In this document: one piece after another, positions 61,202 through 64,000 of the stretch
How positions within the stretch are numbered: position 1 is the stretch's first letter
Layout: each line of letters begins with the position of its first letter
Assembly: GCF_030052815.1 (NCBI RefSeq)
Contig: NC_079499.1
Span: 82,623,183-82,687,182 of the forward strand
Direction of reading: 5' to 3'
From: Hevea brasiliensis
Lineage: Eukaryota; Streptophyta; Magnoliopsida; Malpighiales; Euphorbiaceae
DNA: 64,000 nt
The notes under the pieces: model-generated
Database searches by the model: none
What the model was told of the DNA's origin: nothing
What the model saw: only the letters and a program-made list of their open reading frames with translations
Made by a program: the position numbers and the translations under genes

Positions 61202-62690
61202 TGAAGAGCTGAGGGAACTATTACCTTATCATTTCCTCGCTCTCCCATGTCGCTTCTTCTGTGTTGTAGTGTCTCCACAAGACTTTCACTAGTGGGATCC
61301 TCTTGTTTCTGAGTTCTTTCACTCCCCGTGCCAAGATTCTGATGGGTTTTTCTTCATATGTCAAATCAAGTTGTACAATTATCTTTTTTGCCGAAATGAC
61401 ATGTGAAGGATCTGATCTGTATCTCCTGAGCATTGACACATGGAACACATTGTGAATCTTGTCCAGCTCAGGTGGTAAAGCTAGCCTGTAGGCTACTGGA
61501 CCCACACGTTCAATGGCATCGTATGGACCAATAAACCTAGGGCTTAACTTACCCTTCTTACCAAACCTTATCACTTTCTTCAAAGGTGATACCTTGAGAA
61601 ACACCTTATCGCCTACCTCATACTCTATATCCTTTCTCCTCAGGTCAGCATATGACTTCTGTCTGTCTGAGGCAACCTTCAAATTGTCTCTAATGAGTTT
61701 TACTTTTTCCTCAGCCCATTACTTTGTCTTCACCCATTTCTGTCTAGCATAAGGGAGTCTTGCATCTCCTCCCATACAATGCTTCATATGCAGACATTTT
61801 TATGCTAGCTTGGTAGCTGTTATTATAAGCAAACTCTACCAAATGGAAGATACTTCTCCCAACTTTCTTCAAAATTAATGACGCAGCTTCTTAACATATC
61901 CTCCAATACCTATTATATCATATCATGTCATTAGTGTTAGGTCGTTGTTATCATTTCTTTAATAATTACAACAATTTATTAAGTTCTAAGGGTTACTTGA
62001 ATCACCTTTTCTGACTGTCCATCCGTCTGTGGATGAAAAGTCGCACTAAAGTGCAGTTGAGTGCCTAAAGACTCCTGTAGCCTCTTCTAAAGCCTCAGAG
62101 TAAATCTCGGGTCTCGATTAGATATGATCGATGTTGTCACTCCATGTAGCCGGACTATCTCATCTATGTAAATCTCTGCTAACCTCTCTAGTGAGCAGTC
62201 AGCTCTAACTGGTAAGAAGTGAGCTGACTTGGTCAATCTATCCACAATCACCCATATAGTATCATGCTTCCTCTGTGTTAATGGTAGCCCAGTGACAAAA
62301 TCCATGGTGATGCGGTTCCATTTCCACTCTGGTATGGATATAGGTTGCAACAACCCTGATGGAACCAGATGCTCAGCTTTAACTTGCTGGCATGTCAAAC
62401 ATCTGGTCATAAAATCACTAATCTCTTTCTTCATTCCAGGCCATTAATAATGTGTTTTCAGGTCTTGGTACATCTTAGTACTTCCTGGGTGCATAGCATG
62501 GAAGCTACTGTGTGCCTCTTTCAAGATATTCCTCTTCAGTTCCTAATCTCTTGGTACACATATTCTTCCTCTATAATACAGGCACCTATCTCCTTTCAAC
62601 TCATAGTCAGTCTCTTTCCCCTCTTGAGTTCTACCCATAACAGTTAGCAACTTTTCATCCCTTAGTTGTGCTTTTTTGTATTTGCTGAAA
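61202..62690 (-). pseudogene. pol: Integrase-chromodomain pseudogene, element 4
   Basis: The zinc half ([11 protein letters not shown], near 62400) and core are recognisable: first Asp in TMDFVTGLP, second in ISNRDPRF, where the expected SDR reads SNR, a likely loss of the second catalytic Asp. TAG replaces a Trp near 62086. GQSEKVIQ with the Glu is followed by an 87-bp intron (61910-61996). Downstream a one-base insertion (near 61845) and a deletion near 61715 break the frame. The segment 61682-61221 is open: KVFLKVSPLKKVIRFG, HNVFHVSMLRRYRSDPSHV and a chromodomain (LVKVLWRHYNTEEATWE). Confidence 0.87.
61910..61996 (-). other. Putative GT-AG intron in integrase, element 4
   Basis: The minus strand reads CAA|GTAACCC at the start and ATATAATAG|GTATTGG at the end, 87 bp, AT-rich, with a branch-like CTAACAC about 30 bases before the AG. 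It contains in-frame TAA, so it would have to be spliced. It sits at the same codon as the 74-bp intron of element 2 and shares its beginning (GTAA..CC.TAGAAC), middle (GAAATGATA) and end. Confidence 0.78.
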
Positions 62691-63669
62691 CAAGCTTGGC
62701 TTTACAAGCTACTCAACCAAAATTTCTCCGTCCTGTGCTAAAGACAACCGAGCATTCAATGCTCTAAAAGTCATCATAGACTTCCTGCTCAATGCGTCAG
62801 CCACCACATTTGCCTTCCCTGGATGGTAGTTGATCACACAGTCATAATCTTTAAGGAATTTAATCCATCTCTTCTGTCTTAGATTGAGTTTCTTCTAGGT
62901 TGAAAAAATACTTCAGACTCTTGTGATCAATATATATGTAGCATTTCTCACCATATAGGTAATGCCTCCATATCTTCAATGAAAATATTATTGCCGCCAA
63001 TTCCAGATCATGAGTTGGGTAGTTCTTTTCATGTGGCCTTAGCTGTCTGGAAGCATAGGCAACTACTTTCCCTTCCTGCATCAGAACACACCCAAGCCCA
63101 TTGTGAGAGGCATCATTGTCGATCACAGTCTTTTTCTGACTCTGGCTGTGTCAACACTGGAGCTTCTGTAAGCATAGCCTTCAGCTTCTCGAAACTAGTT
63201 TGACATTTATCATTCCAGCCAAACATTGCATTCTTGTGTAGCAGTTTAGTCAGTGGGGTTGCTATAAGGGAAAATCCCTTCACAAATCTCCTGTAGTATC
63301 CCACTAACCCCAAAAAGCTTCTGACCTCTGTTACATTTCTGGGAGGCTTCCATTCAACTATTGCTTCAATTTTCCTTGGATCTACCTTGATCTTATCTTC
63401 TGATACAGTGCGTCCAAGGAAGGATATCTCATCCAACCAGAAGTCATACTTGGACAACTTGGCATACAATTGCTTTTCCCGCAGTCTCTATAGTACTACT
63501 CTCAGGTGTTCATCATGCTCCTCTCGGTTTTTAGAATACACCAAGATATCATCTATAAAGACCAAAAAAAAACGATCCAAGTAGGGATAAACGATACAAT
63601 TCATTAGGTCCATAAAAGCTGCTAGTGCATTTGTCAGCCCAAATGGCATCACTAGAAACTCATAGTGCA
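62691..63669 (-). pseudogene. pol: RT (second half)-RNase H, element 4
   Basis: FIDDILVYS lies near 63558-63532, within a sequence that has gained a T run just before it. The RT thumb and connection ([16 protein letters not shown]) is open in 63469-63113. A one-base loss near 63120 shifts into the RNase H frame with [13 protein letters not shown] and [13 protein letters not shown] replaces Gln near 63488. The start is cut off at the deletion junction. Confidence 0.85.
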
Positions 63670-64000
63670 GTTAGTATGGCTAAAAAGCCATGATAACATA
63701 TCAGTATGGCTAAAAGCCATGATAACAAGTAATCGGGCATAAAAGCCATGAATATAGGCATAAAGCCTTATGTAGTACTACTAAAACAATACCCTATTGG
63801 CATGCCAATCTATCCAATCTGACACACATGTCTAGGCAATACATAGGCACATAGTACTACTAAATGTTAATAAATTGTGTTTTATGACTTCATTATTTCA
63901 TGACAAATTTCAATTATAATTTATAATATTTCAATTCTATTCCTAACAGAAGTATAAATTTTTAAAATACATTTCTACATAAATTTTGCCTTTACCATAA
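63670..64000 (-). repeat. LTR-like fragment beyond the deletion junction
   Basis: It contains tandem GTATGGCTAAAA-GCCATGATAACA units, GGCATAAAGCC motifs and CCCTATTGGCATGCCAA, the order found inside minus-oriented family A LTRs (compare 29600-29660). It probably is the 5' LTR remnant of element 4 or of a related element. It continues past the window. Confidence 0.55.

Larger units (their letters stand above)
57650..64000 (-). mobile_element. Element 4: truncated chromovirus, family D
   Basis: Minus-strand copy with 3' LTR (57650-61155), polypurine tract, chromodomain, integrase with an 87-bp intron, RNase H and the second half of RT. At about 63669 RT stops mid-domain and LTR-like sequence begins, so gag, protease and the first half of RT are deleted. 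The right end is outside the window. The left end has CGTGACACC where TGTGACACC is expected, so the terminal T has mutated. Confidence 0.88.

Noticed and set aside
1..64000. CRISPR arrays, operons, bacterial defence or biosynthetic genes
   Set aside because: Repeats here are LTRs, microsatellites and TRIM repeats of plant type. There are no spaced short repeats or bacterial gene layout.

Overview
The window is repeat-rich DNA from a flowering plant, probably a eudicot, and I find no host gene in it. The evidence is AT-rich sequence packed with long-LTR Ty3/gypsy chromoviruses, initiator-tRNA-Met primer binding sites, a Cassandra-type TRIM whose LTRs carry 5S rRNA-derived sequence, and copia-like solo LTRs. 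Species cannot be told from the sequence. All gag/pol sequence is broken. The clade assignment (chromovirus, Tekay/Del-like) rests on single-ORF-type gag-pol, PBS for initiator tRNA-Met, LTRs above 3 kb and an integrase followed by a chromodomain.

Layout. 1-9213: stacked LTR tails of one family, interrupted by a family A solo LTR (686-3551, TSD AATAG) and a family B solo LTR (3650-7616, TSD CTGGA). 9214-9939, 20007-20357 and 24680-25025 are pieces of one older non-coding stretch. It is split by element 1 (9940-20006, plus strand, TSD TTGAT) and by a Cassandra TRIM joined to a family D LTR (20358-24679, flanked by ATTTC). 25026-26226 begins an LTR-like repeat (E) that resumes at 53315. Element 3 (26227-53314, plus) sits inside E. 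Element 2 (28598-41808, minus, TSD ATAAA) sits inside the 5' LTR of element 3. Two nearly identical copia-like solo LTRs in opposite orientation sit in the LTRs of element 2 (37578-39687, TSD GAAGC) and element 3 (48274-50378, TSD GGAAT). 54161-57648 is purine-rich and non-coding. Element 4 (57650 onward, minus) has one LTR and the 3' half of pol, then a deletion junction at about 63669 into another LTR.

Working order in each chromovirus: LTR promoter, tRNA-Met PBS, gag with CCHC knuckle, protease, RT, RNase H, integrase, chromodomain, polypurine tract, LTR. The most interesting signal is a short GT-AG intron at the same codon of integrase in elements 2 and 4. It is exactly absent from elements 1 and 3, although element 1 shares its LTR family with element 2. 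In element 2, removing it restores the reading frame. A second cross-family signal is a set of small conserved structures inside otherwise diverged LTRs: a 35-nt inverted repeat, a hairpin before an acceptor-like AG, and a shared GGTTAGTG donor-like motif.
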